Source: Dioscorea cayenensis subsp. rotundata
Taxonomy: Eukaryota > Streptophyta > Magnoliopsida > Dioscoreales > Dioscoreaceae
NCBI RefSeq assembly: GCF_009730915.1
Contig: NC_052481.1
Location: 19,154,386-19,218,385, forward strand
Length of the DNA: 64,000 nt
Reading direction: 5' to 3'
In this document: positions 50,901 to 61,536 of the stretch, piece by piece
Layout of the letters: each line of letters opens with the position of its first letter
Numbering within the stretch: the first letter of the stretch is position 1
Translations under genes and position numbers: made by a program
The notes under the pieces: model-generated
The model's input: the letters and a program-made list of their open reading frames with translations, nothing else
What the model was told of the DNA's origin: nothing
The model's database searches: none

Positions 50901-53900
50901 TGGTTCCATGTTGCCATTGTCGCTTCGTACGTCTTCAACTGGTTCATTACCGTTGGCAAGTTCTAGGAGTGTGAGTGACGCCGTCTTGCAATGATAACCC
51001 GGTGCAAACTTCTTATTGTACCTGAAACAAAGGCTTTTTGTAATGCAATTTTGCCTCTCAACATCCCCTGCACCAGTTGGAAAAATGGCGAGGAAGTGTT
51101 TGTGTAGAATTTGTGGTCCGTAATGTGGGTTGATTTTTTATTGGATTCGGAGAAACTTCATGTAAGAAATTAGGAGCCGAGTTGGATCTTAACGAATGAA
51201 GCCATTGGGATCCTTTAGGCCCACAATTGAAGCCCACTTTGTGCTCGAATTCCAAGGCAATGCTCATGGCTTATACATATATTTGGGTATGTAAATCTCT
51301 ACATCCGCCTTAAGTTCCTCTTTAACCCATTAAGAAACACCCCGACTCAAGCCATTTTTCACATAGGCAAACCGTTTGATGAACTCTTGACAATACTGTT
51401 ACACCGTGCCTAGTTGATGGATACTGCAAAGATGTTCATCTCGGTTCTGGAACTCAGTTGGACTGTAATTCTCTTGAAGGGCTTCACCAAATTCCTTCCA
51501 ATACAATAGAGTGCATTCACTATTGATCCATGCAAAGAGATCAAGTGCATCACCTTCTAAATACATAGCGGAGATATCCACCATCATGTCATCATGAGTT
51601 TGATTATGCTTAAAAAAAATTTCCACCTTTAAAATCCAGCCACATGGATCTCCTTCAAATCGTGAGAATTCTATCTTGGTATATGGCCGACGGGAAAGGT
51701 TTTTTAACCACCAACGTGAGTCCACCTCATCTTCAGATTCTTCTTCCCGAGATGATTTGCCATTATCTCGAGGACCTCTGTTGTGTTCGGCAACCTTTCC
51801 CTTGGCAAACGCTTGTTCAACATCAATTTAAGTGCCACTGGTTAGGGCCTTCATGGTGGCATCCATGGCTTCCAAACGAGATGTGAGAAGGGATGATTGT
51901 TAGAGAATTGCCTCGCTAGAAGGGTTGGTTAGATGAGTAAGGAGAGTGGTGGTGGTTGTGACGATGCATTAATGGAAAAAAATGGGCGAATGAAACCATT
52001 TTGGATCTTGGTCTCTAATACCACAATGATAGGAGCTATAAATAGTGTTACAAAAATAAAGAGCCCGCAAGGAAAATCAAGAGAGCAAAAAGACAACGCA
52101 AACACACAAGATTTACGAGGTTCAGCAATGTGCCTACGTCGTCGAGAGTGGAGCGGCTGTATTTTTCTTATTTGTGATCTCTCAAAATCTCAAAAGACCT
52201 ATGTCTATTCGAATACAAATCCTATCCGGATCCTAACCCTATGTGGATCGTAAACATATACAGATACAATTTACAGGGTTACTAAAAATCTAATCCTAAC
52301 CAGATACAAATCCCCATAAAGATAAACCAGGGAGGTCCTCATCATTTAGACAAGTTGTGTACCATGACTCCTTAACATTTAGAGACATTGATCAAGTCCA
52401 AACAATGCTTGAATTTCTTTGTAGTGACAACCTTGATTCAATTCTACAACTACAACTCCACCTATAGCTGTATTTCCTAGCAACATGTAGATATTTCCTG
52501 CACTCCTTTCCCCTTTCAATACTTATGAAACCATCCTTATTCTAATACAATCATTTTCGGTTTTATAGCTAAAACCGTTTGAATGCAAAGTACCCAGAGA
52601 AATCAGATTCTTTAATTCTTGAACATTTCTAACATCAAACAAAATTCAAACAATACCATTATGCATTCGAATCTTGATTTGCCCCCTTTCCAGCAATAGC
52701 ACACGCTTTATCATTGTCCATGTAGACAAAACCAAAATCACTCAATAGTATAAATAAAACTAGTCCTTGTTAGATGTCATGTGAAACGAATATATTGTAT
52801 CCAAAATCCATGAATATGACGTTTGACGTGATGAAACTGAAAGCCAATCCCCATCTCTATAGTCTAAATCATCATTATGGACAACATTAGCAAACTTTGA
52901 TAAATCGCCGTTCCTTTCAATAATCTGCAGCTTCTTATTTGAACAATCCATTCTAATGTACCCCATCTGTTGACACTTATAACATTGCATAGATTTTCTA
53001 ACTCTAGAATTGATTTTGCTAAAACCATCTTTCCATGCCTTCTCCCACTTTCCTAATTCCTTTCACATACAGCGCTTCAGTCGAAGAACCTTCACCATCT
53101 GCTTCTGCTAATTGTGGGCCAACAACGGAGTAGCGATCTTATTTACTTTGGTTGTATCTCATGTGAGTGTAGTCACTAGAACACAACAAAATCATAGCTT
53201 TGTCTTCATCTTCAATCCCAATCTCCATTATCAGCACTGCGTGATTGAAGAAATTGATATGTCGTACCAGATTTGCACCATCCTGCATTTTCAGGCCGTA
53301 CAACTTTTGCTTCAGATATACCTTATTTGTTAAAGACTTATATATCAACTATCCAGTTTCCTCTAGACCTCCATCGAAGACTAGAGATCCATGACGTGAT
53401 ACATAACGTCATCCGCCAAACACAACCAAATAAGTGACACTGCTCTTGTTTGTAAATCCACTTAAACATGGACTTCCAAACCTTGAGGTTTCGTCTCTTC
53501 CAATGCTCTCAACATCCCCCGCCGTGCTAGCAAATCCTTTATCCTCTGCTATCACAATCCAAAATTCCCAGTTCCATCGAACCTTTCCACATCGAATTTT
53601 GTAATAGAGTTCATCCTGCCAACGAAAAGCTCACTATAATACCACTTGTTAGAAAAATAAAGAACCCATATAAGAAATCAAAAGAGCAAGAAAACAATGC
53701 AAACACACAAGATTTGCAAAGTTCGGCAATATGCCTATGTCCTTGGGAGTGGAGCGGCCATATTTTTTATATTCACGATCTCTCCAAATCTCAAAAGACC
53801 AGGGTTACATGAATTTATAGGTAAAAAACCTAAGTTTATTCGAATACAAATCTTATATGGATCCTAAACCTATCCAAATACAAATCCTATCCAGATACAA

Positions 53901-56900
53901 TTTACATGATTACTAAAATCATAATCCTAACCAGATAAAAATTACTCTTGTATCGTACCACAAAGGCGTTGGCCCTGCACCACCCCCTAACCTATCAAAC
54001 CGATGCTCTCCCAATAGGATAAATGCTATCACTCCACTCCATATCATTCCCGCATCTACTTATTTACTTCTGTATATGAGCCATACACAACAAATAGAAA
54101 TCGAGAGAAAATGAAATTCTATTGCAAATTGATTGCAAATCTTAATTACTCAACATAAGTCTGTCTATTTAGAGAAGACAAGATTCTGGTACCATAAAAG
54201 AAATGACTTTTTTCCACCCAAAAAAGCAATCCAAGAACAAGTATTTAAAATCAAAGATAATAACCATTGAGAAGTGGCGAAAGTGGACAACATTATTGCT
54301 TTAGTTGGGAAATGCATGGAAAACCAAGTCCTCAGAAACAAACACCCAAAAACTAATATTGGCTGACTTGGTCAATTGCCGTGTGCTCTCCTTGTGACTA
54401 TTGATTTCCTTATAAAATTGGTGTGAAATAGAGGAGTCATATCAAGATATTTGTGAAAAATGTCTTTAATAAGGATTGGAAAGTATGGACATAACTAAAA
54501 ACTCAAAGTGGCCATCATGAATGTGGAAAGTTGTCTTTTATTGATCATCCTCCTTAATTTAAATTTGGTGGTACCCTAAATACAGGCCTTTAAAAAAAAG
54601 CATAATTGCTACCTCATTAAGCAACTCATCAATGGCCAATATTAGAAACCTATCCGGAATGGTGGCTTTGCCTAAAGCCCTACTGTTAACGTAAAAATTG
54701 CCAATTATCATCTTTCTTCTTCACGAGCAACCAGGGACCAGCAAATTATATCGTACTTGATTGAAGATGCCAGCCAGTAATGTCTTATGAACCAAATGCT
54801 CAATTTCAGATTTGATTGCTATAGGATACCTGTAGGGGCAAGTTTTGACAGCATGGCAGCCTAGTTTCAAATAAATGGCATGGTGATTCTTTAAACAAGT
54901 CCAAAAATACATCCAATAAATCAATTCAATTGGTTTTGCTACTAAAAGTTCCAAATTTAAAACAAAGAACCAAACTCAATGAGACAACCTTGTTCCTTGC
55001 CTTTCAAACATTTCATCATTGCCTTCAAAGAAACTTAAGTTTCAAAAGAAACGGGTCAGCTTGCAGAGTTATCATTTCTTGATTAACCCGGAATCGCATA
55101 CTTCATTTTTTCTAATAAGACCACACTTCTCCTAAGGTTTCTAGCCAAGCAACTCCAAGTACCATATCAGATTCTCCTAGCTCAAATGGGTAGAAGGATG
55201 GGATCACTTTAAGGCCATGTCCTCTGACACAACATCATGAGAAATCTCCATTCCCTGAGTTCGGCGGTCACTGATCATAACTCCAAAGTTCTTCGCATCA
55301 TCAACCTATAATTGGATTTTTTTTTTTACAACTTTTGAGTTTATGAAGTTGTGTGCAGCCTCGCCATCAATTAGCACCAAAACATCATGCTGATTAATCT
55401 ATCTCTGAACATTCATGGTGTTTGTGATTGTGATACCCACACTATAATTCATAGATAATTCCATTTCCTTCTTTAAAAAAACTTTAAAAAATCTTTCTTT
55501 GACATAGAACACACCTTTTCTTAGAAATAAAGGTATAAAAACTTTCGGGGTCCTCAATATCCAAGATAAGGACCTTCAACTTATGATTTCAATAATGGTG
55601 GGTTGGGCCAAATTTTTGGTCATATCTGAAGTAGAGCCCCAACTCACACTTCCATTATATTTCTGCATCAATAAGTCCGCCGATAACATGGGTCTTTCTT
55701 CGCTAGAGCCGGAGAAGAGGAAAATAGATTGCACCAGAAATCTATATCAATAAACTGACATGTGTCAACCTGGATCTGGATTGAATCATTTGGCCTAACA
55801 AGGCTAAAGAAAGGAGTGGCTCGGGTTGACTTTTAAGCCCCATTTAGATGAGAAGGGCTTTGTAGTGATTTGGGCCAAGCAGTGGGTCGTGGGCCTTTGC
55901 CTCTAAGATTAGTTAAAGTTTTTTCTAAGACCAAATTTCTTTCTCCAATCTTCTGAGCTCAGGGCAAGATCCCTCCTAGTGAATCTGGCATTTTTAAACA
56001 ACACCCTTGGTTTCTTCTTGGTGGCCATTCATAAAGGCTCCAATGAGCCAGTTGTTCAAAATGTCGTTCAGTCGGTAGTCCTCCATCTTTGTCTCCTACT
56101 AGATAATGAGCAGCAGCTCATAACCAGACCTTTCCTGTCCATGGAGAAATTACTCCAACAACAAGTGATGCAGCTCCTCCCAATTTTGTACAATTGTACA
56201 AGTCAAGACCCACCATAACCAATTTAGAGCTTTGCCCTCAAAGCAGACCATGGCTGCAACAACACGTTCCTCCTCCATGACCTTGTCTACCTGAAAGTAG
56301 CATTCAATTCAAAAAAATCCATCCCAAGGGATCTTCTCCAAAAAACTGAGGAAGCTCTAATAGCATGTAACTTGATACATCTTGGTCATTGGTATGGACC
56401 AGGTCAGACAACAGAGGGTCCAACAGAAGTCCTTACAATGGCTGAGGTTAGAGCTGGACTGCTCCACTGCCTTTCAATTGCCAGTGCTGCATGATAAGCC
56501 TTTTCCCCTGACAGCTTTGTCAGAACTTCTCTAACATCTAACTGGTAATCTTACATCACCCCAAAATCCAATGCAACAGAACAGAATCAAAAATGTGAAA
56601 TTTTTAGCATTAAAGTAATTTCATAAAGCAATAAAAAACATACACCCAAGCAGGAAAAAAAAACAGTAAAGAACCTAGAGCATCCAAGACCTTCCAGACC
56701 CTTGAAATCTCCCAAACATCCAACCGTCCTCCCCTCTTCTTTCCTCCCACATCATCTCTATTATATTTCTCTGTCCCTAACTGCCACCACACTAACTTCC
56801 AGTCTTCCACTAAAAGTAAGCCACATATATAACATCCCCCAATATTTTGCCAAACAAAATGTTTCTGCTGGAGACCCATTATCCCTTATAGGAAGTCCAA

Positions 56901-59822
56901 GCTCCTAAAATAAATTTGCTTAATTGGGTGTCTATCAGTGTGTAGTGCCCACAATGTTAGAATTGTCACCAAGTTTGTACACAAGATCATAAAAGTGAAA
57001 ATAGTATAGACTTATCCATTCCATTCCCACAATCAATGAAAATGACGCAGCACTGAAATCAACATATGTTATTGACAGACTAATTGATCAAGCTAGCCAT
57101 GAATGTTGGTTTGTTCTCAACTTCTGCCAATAATAATGCAAACTAATAAATTACTAAGTGATGCAGGTGACTAAAAGCAAAAGCCTAAATACGATGGAAC
57201 GCTTGATGAATATTTCCAACTGAACAAAAAAAAAAGAGCTATCTAGCTTAACATTTTGTATCTTCATGCTGTACTAGATGAACCAGTATGTTAAAGGGCT
57301 CCTGATTGTAAGTTCAGGGGGTCGACTCTCTCAAGCAAATCCCACAAAAGCATAAAAGAATTGGAAACTAGAATCCTATTCATTCAAAAGGCAATATAAT
57401 GAAAAGATTGATCACCTAGTGTTGAATTTAAGGTATCATATTGAAGCCTAGGAGGGAGATATACATACCACACCCATTGGCTGCTATGTTCCGCCATTGC
57501 AAGATAGCTTCTGCTTGGACACTTATTTAGCAAGCAATAGATCCGGCTGCCTGGGTAAGAGTGTGAGAAAAAAATTGATAGCCAGATGTCTACAGGTCCA
57601 GTATACTTGCGAAAAATACTTGTGCTTGCCTGACAATTCAGCAGTAAAAAACATGATATTCACATTTTCATTTCTTCTAGAAATTTAGCATAGGGAGGGC
57701 CATACCAGTTCCCATGCTTCAACATTGCTTCCTGAATTGTCACAGAGGAACACACTGTTCAAAGCCAATTAGCAACAACATAATAAAATCAGTTCAAAAG
57801 AAATAAATTATCAAACCTACTAGGTTAAGGAAATAAGTAGTATTAATGAAAGATGGTAAGATAAAAGGAATGAGTGAAGAAAGAAATAATACATCTTTAT
57901 TCTTATGATCAATAAAATCAAACAAACATTAAGCATGGTGACAAGATTACACATAATAAACAACAAGAAGAGAAGTTGTACAATAACCCAAGTTAAAAAT
58001 AAAAGAGCCCTCTATGTGCAAAGCTAAAAGGCATTCACTAACCATATGCCACGATGAACATCTCGGTGATTTGGATGACCAGAAACTCCATAGTTGTCAA
58101 ATGTTATCACCTAAATAAAATGAAATAATGTAAATGTTGACTACATAAGAAATAACGATGTATTTATCATACAAAAATAAGAAAAATGAAATCAAAACAT
58201 CAAGCCCGAGAACCTAATGGATAAATAAGCAAAACATTTAATGGAAAAAATTACACCTTTTTTTACTTTTCTTTTGTGTGTTTGGGGGGGTCTGTGTGTC
58301 CATTCCAGGTGTTAAAACACTAACAAGATCAAACAAGCAACTACAAGCTGAAATAAGCAGATCTTACCAGGTCAATAGCTCGCATTCTGATTTCCTCCTT
58401 CACAATTTTTGCCAATAATTGAATGTCCCATGGTTTATCAAAGCCATCCTAAATTGAAAAAACTATATTCAAAACATCAAGGGTGACACTCTCAAATAGT
58501 AAACTTCGATTATGTCGGATGCTTGTTAATGAGATGCTCACGTGCAACTTTGGATGGTCCAGAATTTGAACTTGTTGGAGGGGAACCTATCAAGTAAAAC
58601 ACAAACATGTAGCTTAGAAAAAATAAAGCTGCTCATGATTACCTAAAGCAATACAGAATTACCAAGCAATCACCTTGCACAGAGAGAATATATACCTTGA
58701 GGATAGCACATGCCCTGTAAAACTCCTCCTTCCGAATATTCCCCTTGCCATCAGCATTACCTAAAAAAGTGGTCGCCATAAAGCATTATCACTAAACCAA
58801 TAAATTCCCAGAGAGCTTGATCGACAGCAATTAACTGCCCATCAAGAACTAATCCAGAGTTGTAGCAGCTATCTCTTCAGACAGTCATACCCAGAGTTGT
58901 AGCACCTATCTCTCAGAAGTCATAACAGTCTTGATTTCTGTTTGACACAAATTGAAAACTTACAGCTTTCAAATTGTACTTCCTAATCATGGACATTATT
59001 TGTGCTACAAATTTTGTGTAAATAATGAATTTCTTATAAAGTTGTATTTTTCAATAAAGCATATCAAAATTTCATAGCATTAAAAAAGTACTTTAATAAT
59101 TTAGGATTTCAACCAACGAATATTACAATTAACAAGAAGCTATACCATCAACATTACATAAAAAAGAAGAAGAAGAAGAAGAAAAAGAAAAAGAAAGAAA
59201 GCTAACTGCAAAACATAATGGGCTAAGAGGAAGCATCTCTCTCCTAAATCGATGTTGGATAAGAATAATTATGCCACAAATTACGAACTTTAACCAAGCT
59301 TTACCTGTAGACAGGCATAGAACATGAACATTATGCCCTTCAGAAGCCAAATAGAGTAATGTGGGAGCAAAGAACCTACAAGAGTATGATGACAAAGAAT
59401 AGAAACCAATTACAAATAATCTTATAGGTTGAAATTAATAGCCAAACCAATTGACTGATTTTCCAGAAAAAACTAGTGTTCATGTTCCTAAGTTTAAAAA
59501 ACATTCAGAATCAATCTACTGCACTTATGAAATTGAAATTGAAGACATACATGGACTCATCGTCAGGATGGGCCACTACTAGCAAGGCATTCCTTCTCTT
59601 CTTGGTAGCACTTGATCCTGCATGTGATCGAAAAAATTCTAACTGCGAATAAAGAGAGCAAAATTGGGAGGAATGGATATAAGGATAGAGATGGAGGTTC
59701 TCACCAGCAGAAAGGAAAGCAGGACTTGAGGGAATGCATGGAGAGGAGGCCAATAGGACTCGGAGTAGTGAGATTACCCACAGAGTGATCACCATAGTTG
59801 TGGTAATTGACAACCAGGACAT
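41938..59822 (-). CDS. PIGL: N-acetylglucosaminylphosphatidylinositol de-N-acetylase (PIG-L)
   Basis: Ten minus-strand exons join in frame: 59822-59705, 59617-59551, 59375-59305, 58760-58696, 58586-58542, 58448-58368, 58110-58043, 57754-57706, 57629-57469, 42007-41938, giving 264 residues. The product removes the acetyl group from GlcNAc-PI on the ER membrane, the second step of GPI anchor synthesis. An N-terminal hydrophobic segment (about 5-24) is the membrane anchor. The metal-binding/catalytic AHPDDE is at 55-60; GNADGKGNIRKEE and ITFDNYGVSGHPNHRDVH follow, then AEHSSQWVW. The last exon completes that Trp codon and adds LRKLFVVFSSYTYINTL to the stop, the expected family C-terminus. The final intron is 15.5 kb. 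The 87 bp first intron is in frame and stop-free, so its retention would give 293 residues. Confidence 0.88.
42752..43579. mobile_element. PIF/Harbinger-type MITE
   Basis: 828 bp AT-rich segment flanked by TAA on both sides (42749-42751 and 43580-43582). Its terminal inverted repeats are imperfect: GGCCCAATTTGG at the left and, reverse-complemented, GGGGGCGTTTGG at the right. A 3 bp TAA/TTA duplication is typical of PIF/Harbinger. It carries no transposase. It splits the left outer gypsy LTR. Confidence 0.6.
44032..44076 (+). promoter_or_regulatory. snRNA-type USE plus TATA-like pair
   Basis: GTCCCACATTA (44032-44042) matches 9 of 11 positions of the plant snRNA upstream sequence element RTCCCACATCG. 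TTATAAGAG begins about 25 bp downstream, close to the spacing of Pol III-type plant snRNA promoters. The sequence after it is not a known snRNA. A related motif (AGTACCACATTAATTGTG) occurs near 44130. Probably part of a repeat. Confidence 0.3.
44829..45032 (-). pseudogene. gypsy RNase H remnant
   Basis: The minus-strand frame reads GCDFQILYKSKVEDKVADAL, the end of the Ty3-gypsy RNase H domain. It forms the downstream half of the outer element's pol. Confidence 0.75.
45279..45516 (+). mobile_element. tRNA-derived SINE
   Basis: 238 bp bounded by an 8 bp target duplication ACTTAGTC (45271-45278 and 45517-45524). Near the 5' end lies a tRNA-like A-box region (AAATGGTCTATTGGTATACG) and, about 50 bp on, a B box (GAGTTCGATTCTC). 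It ends in TCTCTTGT plus an A tail. It sits within the outer gypsy RT/RNase H remnant. Confidence 0.8.
45530..45935 (-). pseudogene. gypsy reverse transcriptase/RNase H remnant
   Basis: On the minus strand, with stops and frameshifts, this reads IEYLGHIISLKGIQTNLAKI, then VQWP, LLTNLLKK and PDFTQPFVIHSNASM. These are the connection and RNase H start of Ty3-gypsy pol, directly following the RT part left at 54450-54960. Confidence 0.7.
46126..46335 (-). pseudogene. gypsy gag-start stub with primer site
   Basis: Collinear with 51830-52026. Next to the LTR is the primer-binding-like TGGTATTAGAGACC (minus strand), then the untranslated leader and the gag start with MDATLKPQ. It stops abruptly at about 46126. 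Its presence beyond LTR 46336-46721 shows an LTR shared by two partial copies. Confidence 0.6.
46336..46721 (-). repeat. inner gypsy LTR, copy 1
   Basis: About 386 bp. In plus orientation it starts TGATAGGAGCTATAG and ends near GGAGTCATATTA. It matches the split copy 52027-52045 plus 54098-54444. Confidence 0.75.
46734..47771. mobile_element. hAT-type non-autonomous element
   Basis: 1038 bp flanked by a perfect 8 bp duplication ATCCACCT (46726-46733 and 47772-47779). The ends are inverted: CTATGAAACA at the left and, reverse-complemented, CTATGAAGCA at the right. Subterminal ACACGG/CCGTGT repeats are abundant. The 8 bp duplication points to the hAT superfamily. Inside, 47471-47563 reads MVMKAIRALTARGRSGIRYF in frame, resembling an organelle-targeting leader, possibly captured. 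No transposase. It lies at the 3' end of the inner gypsy element. Confidence 0.7.
48591..48821 (-). pseudogene. gypsy integrase remnant
   Basis: The minus-strand text around GLPKSGGYDTISVVVDHLSK (read across frames) is the Ty3-gypsy integrase core. It is broken by stops and frameshifts. Confidence 0.65.
50070..50276 (-). pseudogene. gypsy reverse transcriptase remnant
   Basis: The minus-strand frame reads SGFIKPSISPFANLVFLIKK and then CIDYRSLNQI, the N-terminal fingers of a Ty3-gypsy reverse transcriptase. It belongs to the inner element. Confidence 0.85.
51399..51725 (-). pseudogene. gypsy gag remnant
   Basis: 108 codons on the minus strand with KIEFSRFEGDPCGWILKVE, followed by AMYLEGDALDLFAWI, the standard Ty3-gypsy gag core. 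Upstream sequence to 52010 is the leader and primer site of the inner element. Confidence 0.85.
52046..54092 (-). mobile_element. internally deleted Ty1-copia element nested in a gypsy LTR
   Basis: Flanked by a 5 bp duplication AATAG (52041-52045 and 54093-54097), with outer ends TG...CA. The 5' LTR (minus strand) is 53647-54092. Next to it is a primer-site-like TGGTATTATAGTGAGC. Then come gag (MNSITKFDVERFDGTGNFG near 53610), a zinc knuckle with His replaced (CYKCQQMGYIRMDC, near 52990), protease WILDTIYSFHMT (Asp-Ser-Gly altered) and a pre-integrase piece. It then joins a shortened 3' LTR (52046 to about 52345). Integrase, RT and RNase H are deleted. It splits the inner gypsy 5' LTR. Confidence 0.85.
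54721..54960 (-). pseudogene. outer gypsy reverse transcriptase remnant
   Basis: The minus-strand frame includes CPYRYPIAIKSEIEHLVHKT, the segment preceding the RT fingers. Further left, to about 54450, frames with GLYLGYHQI and TTFHIHDGHFEFLVM continue the domain before the nested insertion. Confidence 0.8.
59618..59704 (-). other. PIG-L intron 1, in frame and stop-free
   Basis: Donor CTG|GTGAGAAC, acceptor ACATGCAG|GATC, phase 1, 87 bp. Both splicing and retention keep the PIG-L frame open. The spliced form matches the family length better. A second acceptor-like TTCGCAG lies at about 59642-59648 but would break the frame. Confidence 0.7.
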
Positions 59823-60660
59823 TGAAATAGTGTGGTGCTAAGAAGAAGAGGAATAGAGATAGAAAAATGAACATCACTTTAATCTGATTTTCTCTGAAAT
59901 AATATTGGAAAAGAACTGATAATGTCTTTTTATGAAGTACAAGGACTCCTACAGGGATAGAGCCAAGGGAGGATGAAGGTACAAATTAATACCTATAGTA
60001 TAAAAAAAAATTATATTTTTAAGAAAAGATTTATAAAAATCTATAGTTTGGCATCACTGGCTTTTTACAAATTAGTTTACATAATATAAATAATTATTTT
60101 AAAAAAAAATTGTAAAAATCTATAGTTTGTTACCCAGATTTTTTACCAATTATTATATATAGCATAAAAAAATTATATTTCTAGGATTATATTTATAAAA
60201 ATCAATAGTTTGGTCACTATAACAAGTTTTGCACAGTAATACTAATATATCTAAGTATTACAATCATTTATTCAAAATTTCTCATTATGATCATCTGATT
60301 TTCTGGCTTTTCCGGAGATGGGTTTAATGCGGGTGGGAAACAATCAAATGCAATATACCATGATTTTTTTGTCAGAATTATATATGATTCCCACCAAAAC
60401 TTTCAATTCCACGCAATATACAATGGTACTAATATCTTGCATCATCTAAACTATTGCAACAACATCAGCATACAGAACTTCCTCAATGCAGAACGCCTGA
60501 GGGAATAAGATAATTAATGTAAAGGTTCCAGAAAACCTAGGTTTATGAATAAAGCATGCCAAACTCCATTTAATCCAAACTATTCCTTGCTTTCTTCAGA
60601 CCTGACAAATAGGTCTAACAGAACTCTTTTGAAAATTAAGAAAACTCAGCACAAAATACA
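59823..60660. other. spacer upstream of PIG-L with ~80-90 bp degenerate repeats
   Basis: Between 60000 and 60230 three successive stretches share TTATAAAAATCTATAGTTTG or close variants, spaced about 80-90 bp. The remainder is AT-rich and should include the PIG-L promoter. No gene is supported. Confidence 0.5.
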
Positions 60661-60751
60661 AGATTCAAGAACATAATTCCATTAAAAAGAAGCCAAATTC
60701 CAGTAAAACTAAGCATCATGAATGGAAATCAAGAAGTTAAACGAATCGAAC

Positions 60752-61097
60752 CAAGGAATTCTGATAGATAAAGCCCCTTGGCTTCCAAGAAAGCATCCTC
60801 GTCCACCAATTCTCTCCTCGCCCGATACCATTCCTATCAAACAATCACCAACAAGAGACTCAAGAACAAAGAAGGCAAACACATATCCAAGACCGATCCA
60901 CAAAGAATCATCGAAAATTACGCTTCAAAATAGAATCCATAGGAGGATTTATCGGACCTGAAGGGGAGAGAGACGACGCCGACGGCGAGGAGCACGAGAA
61001 GAGCGGCGGAGAGCATGAGCAGCACCATCAGGACTAGAGAGTAGGGTGGCGACCTCCTCCCTGGTCGATCCCCGGTTTGGCGCATGGCCCTCGCCAT
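60752..61097 (-). pseudogene. prolyl 4-hydroxylase fragment (exons 1-2 only)
   Basis: On the minus strand, exon 1 (61097-60922) encodes MARAMRQTGDRPGRRS, then the membrane anchor (LVLMVLLMLSAALLVLLAVG). Exon 2 (60833-60752) encodes WTRMLSWKPRGFIYQNSL. Both match the intact gene at 36649. Exon 2 is the same length (82 bp), the 88 bp intron keeps its GT-AG sites (93 bp in the full gene), and the start of intron 2 is also recognisable to about 60670. Retained introns mean a DNA-level duplication, not a retrocopy. No catalytic exons were found before PIG-L, so no hydroxylase can be made. Confidence 0.88.
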
Positions 61098-61239
61098 TAG
61101 AGACTCTTCCGATGAGATTCGAAGAAGACGAAGACGAAGATCGAAGAACTAGTGCATCTCGTTTTACTGTTGACACCCTTGAAAATGTTTGAAATTCTTT
61201 GTTACTCTGGAACTTTTGGGCTAATTAAGTGCTGGTCCT

Positions 61240-61240
<1 letters not shown>

Positions 61241-61279
<39 letters not shown>
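61241..61279. repeat. (TA)n microsatellite
   Basis: About 19 TA units upstream of the prolyl 4-hydroxylase fragment. Confidence 0.95.
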
Positions 61280-61284
<5 letters not shown>

Positions 61285-61536
61285 TCGAATCTTTAAACCG
61301 TTAAAAAAACGAATGATTACAAGGATATGCAAATATTGGTTATTAATTATTAGAAGATTTATATGCTATGTTTTTTTTTTCATGGGGAGAAAAAACAGGA
61401 GATGGGATGATTTTTAGTTAATCTTTATATTAGTTTATTTTTATTTTTAAAAAAACTTTTTTTAGTTTTTTTTTTTAAATAAACCTACGAATTTTACTCA
61501 TGTGATCTCATGAGTATAAAAACAGTAATAACCTGG

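Larger units (their letters stand above)
46336..54444 (-). mobile_element. inner Ty3-gypsy element nested in the outer one
   Basis: LTRs at 46336-46721 and 52027-54444 (the latter split by a copia element). Minus-strand order is primer site (about 52010-52023), gag, RT, integrase, 3' LTR. It separates the two halves of the outer element's pol. Domains are full of stops and frameshifts. A related gag stub continues past its 3' LTR, suggesting a tandem or recombined arrangement. Confidence 0.7.
42480..56930 (-). mobile_element. outer Ty3-gypsy element, decayed and interrupted
   Basis: Diverged direct repeats lie at the two ends: about 42480-43830 (split by a MITE) and 56560-56930. They share TAGCATTGAAGTAATTTCAT-type text and the GTTCTGCTGGAGACCCAT block. 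Between them, on the minus strand, are gag (about 56290-56160, FEGKALNWL), protease (about 55390, VLVLIDGEAAHNFI), reverse transcriptase (54960 to about 54450), then, across a nested element, the RT/RNase H continuation (45930-44829). Integrase was not recognised. Order and motifs indicate Ty3-gypsy. Ends are approximate. Confidence 0.6.
42008..57468 (-). other. 15.5 kb transposon-filled last intron of PIG-L
   Basis: Donor TG|GTATGT at 57468 and acceptor CTGTAG|G at 42008, read on the minus strand. It contains an outer Ty3-gypsy element, a second gypsy element nested in it, a copia element, an hAT-type element, a SINE and a Harbinger-type MITE, all listed separately. All detectable retroelement coding remnants are on the minus strand, the same sense as PIG-L. 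Confidence 0.85.
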
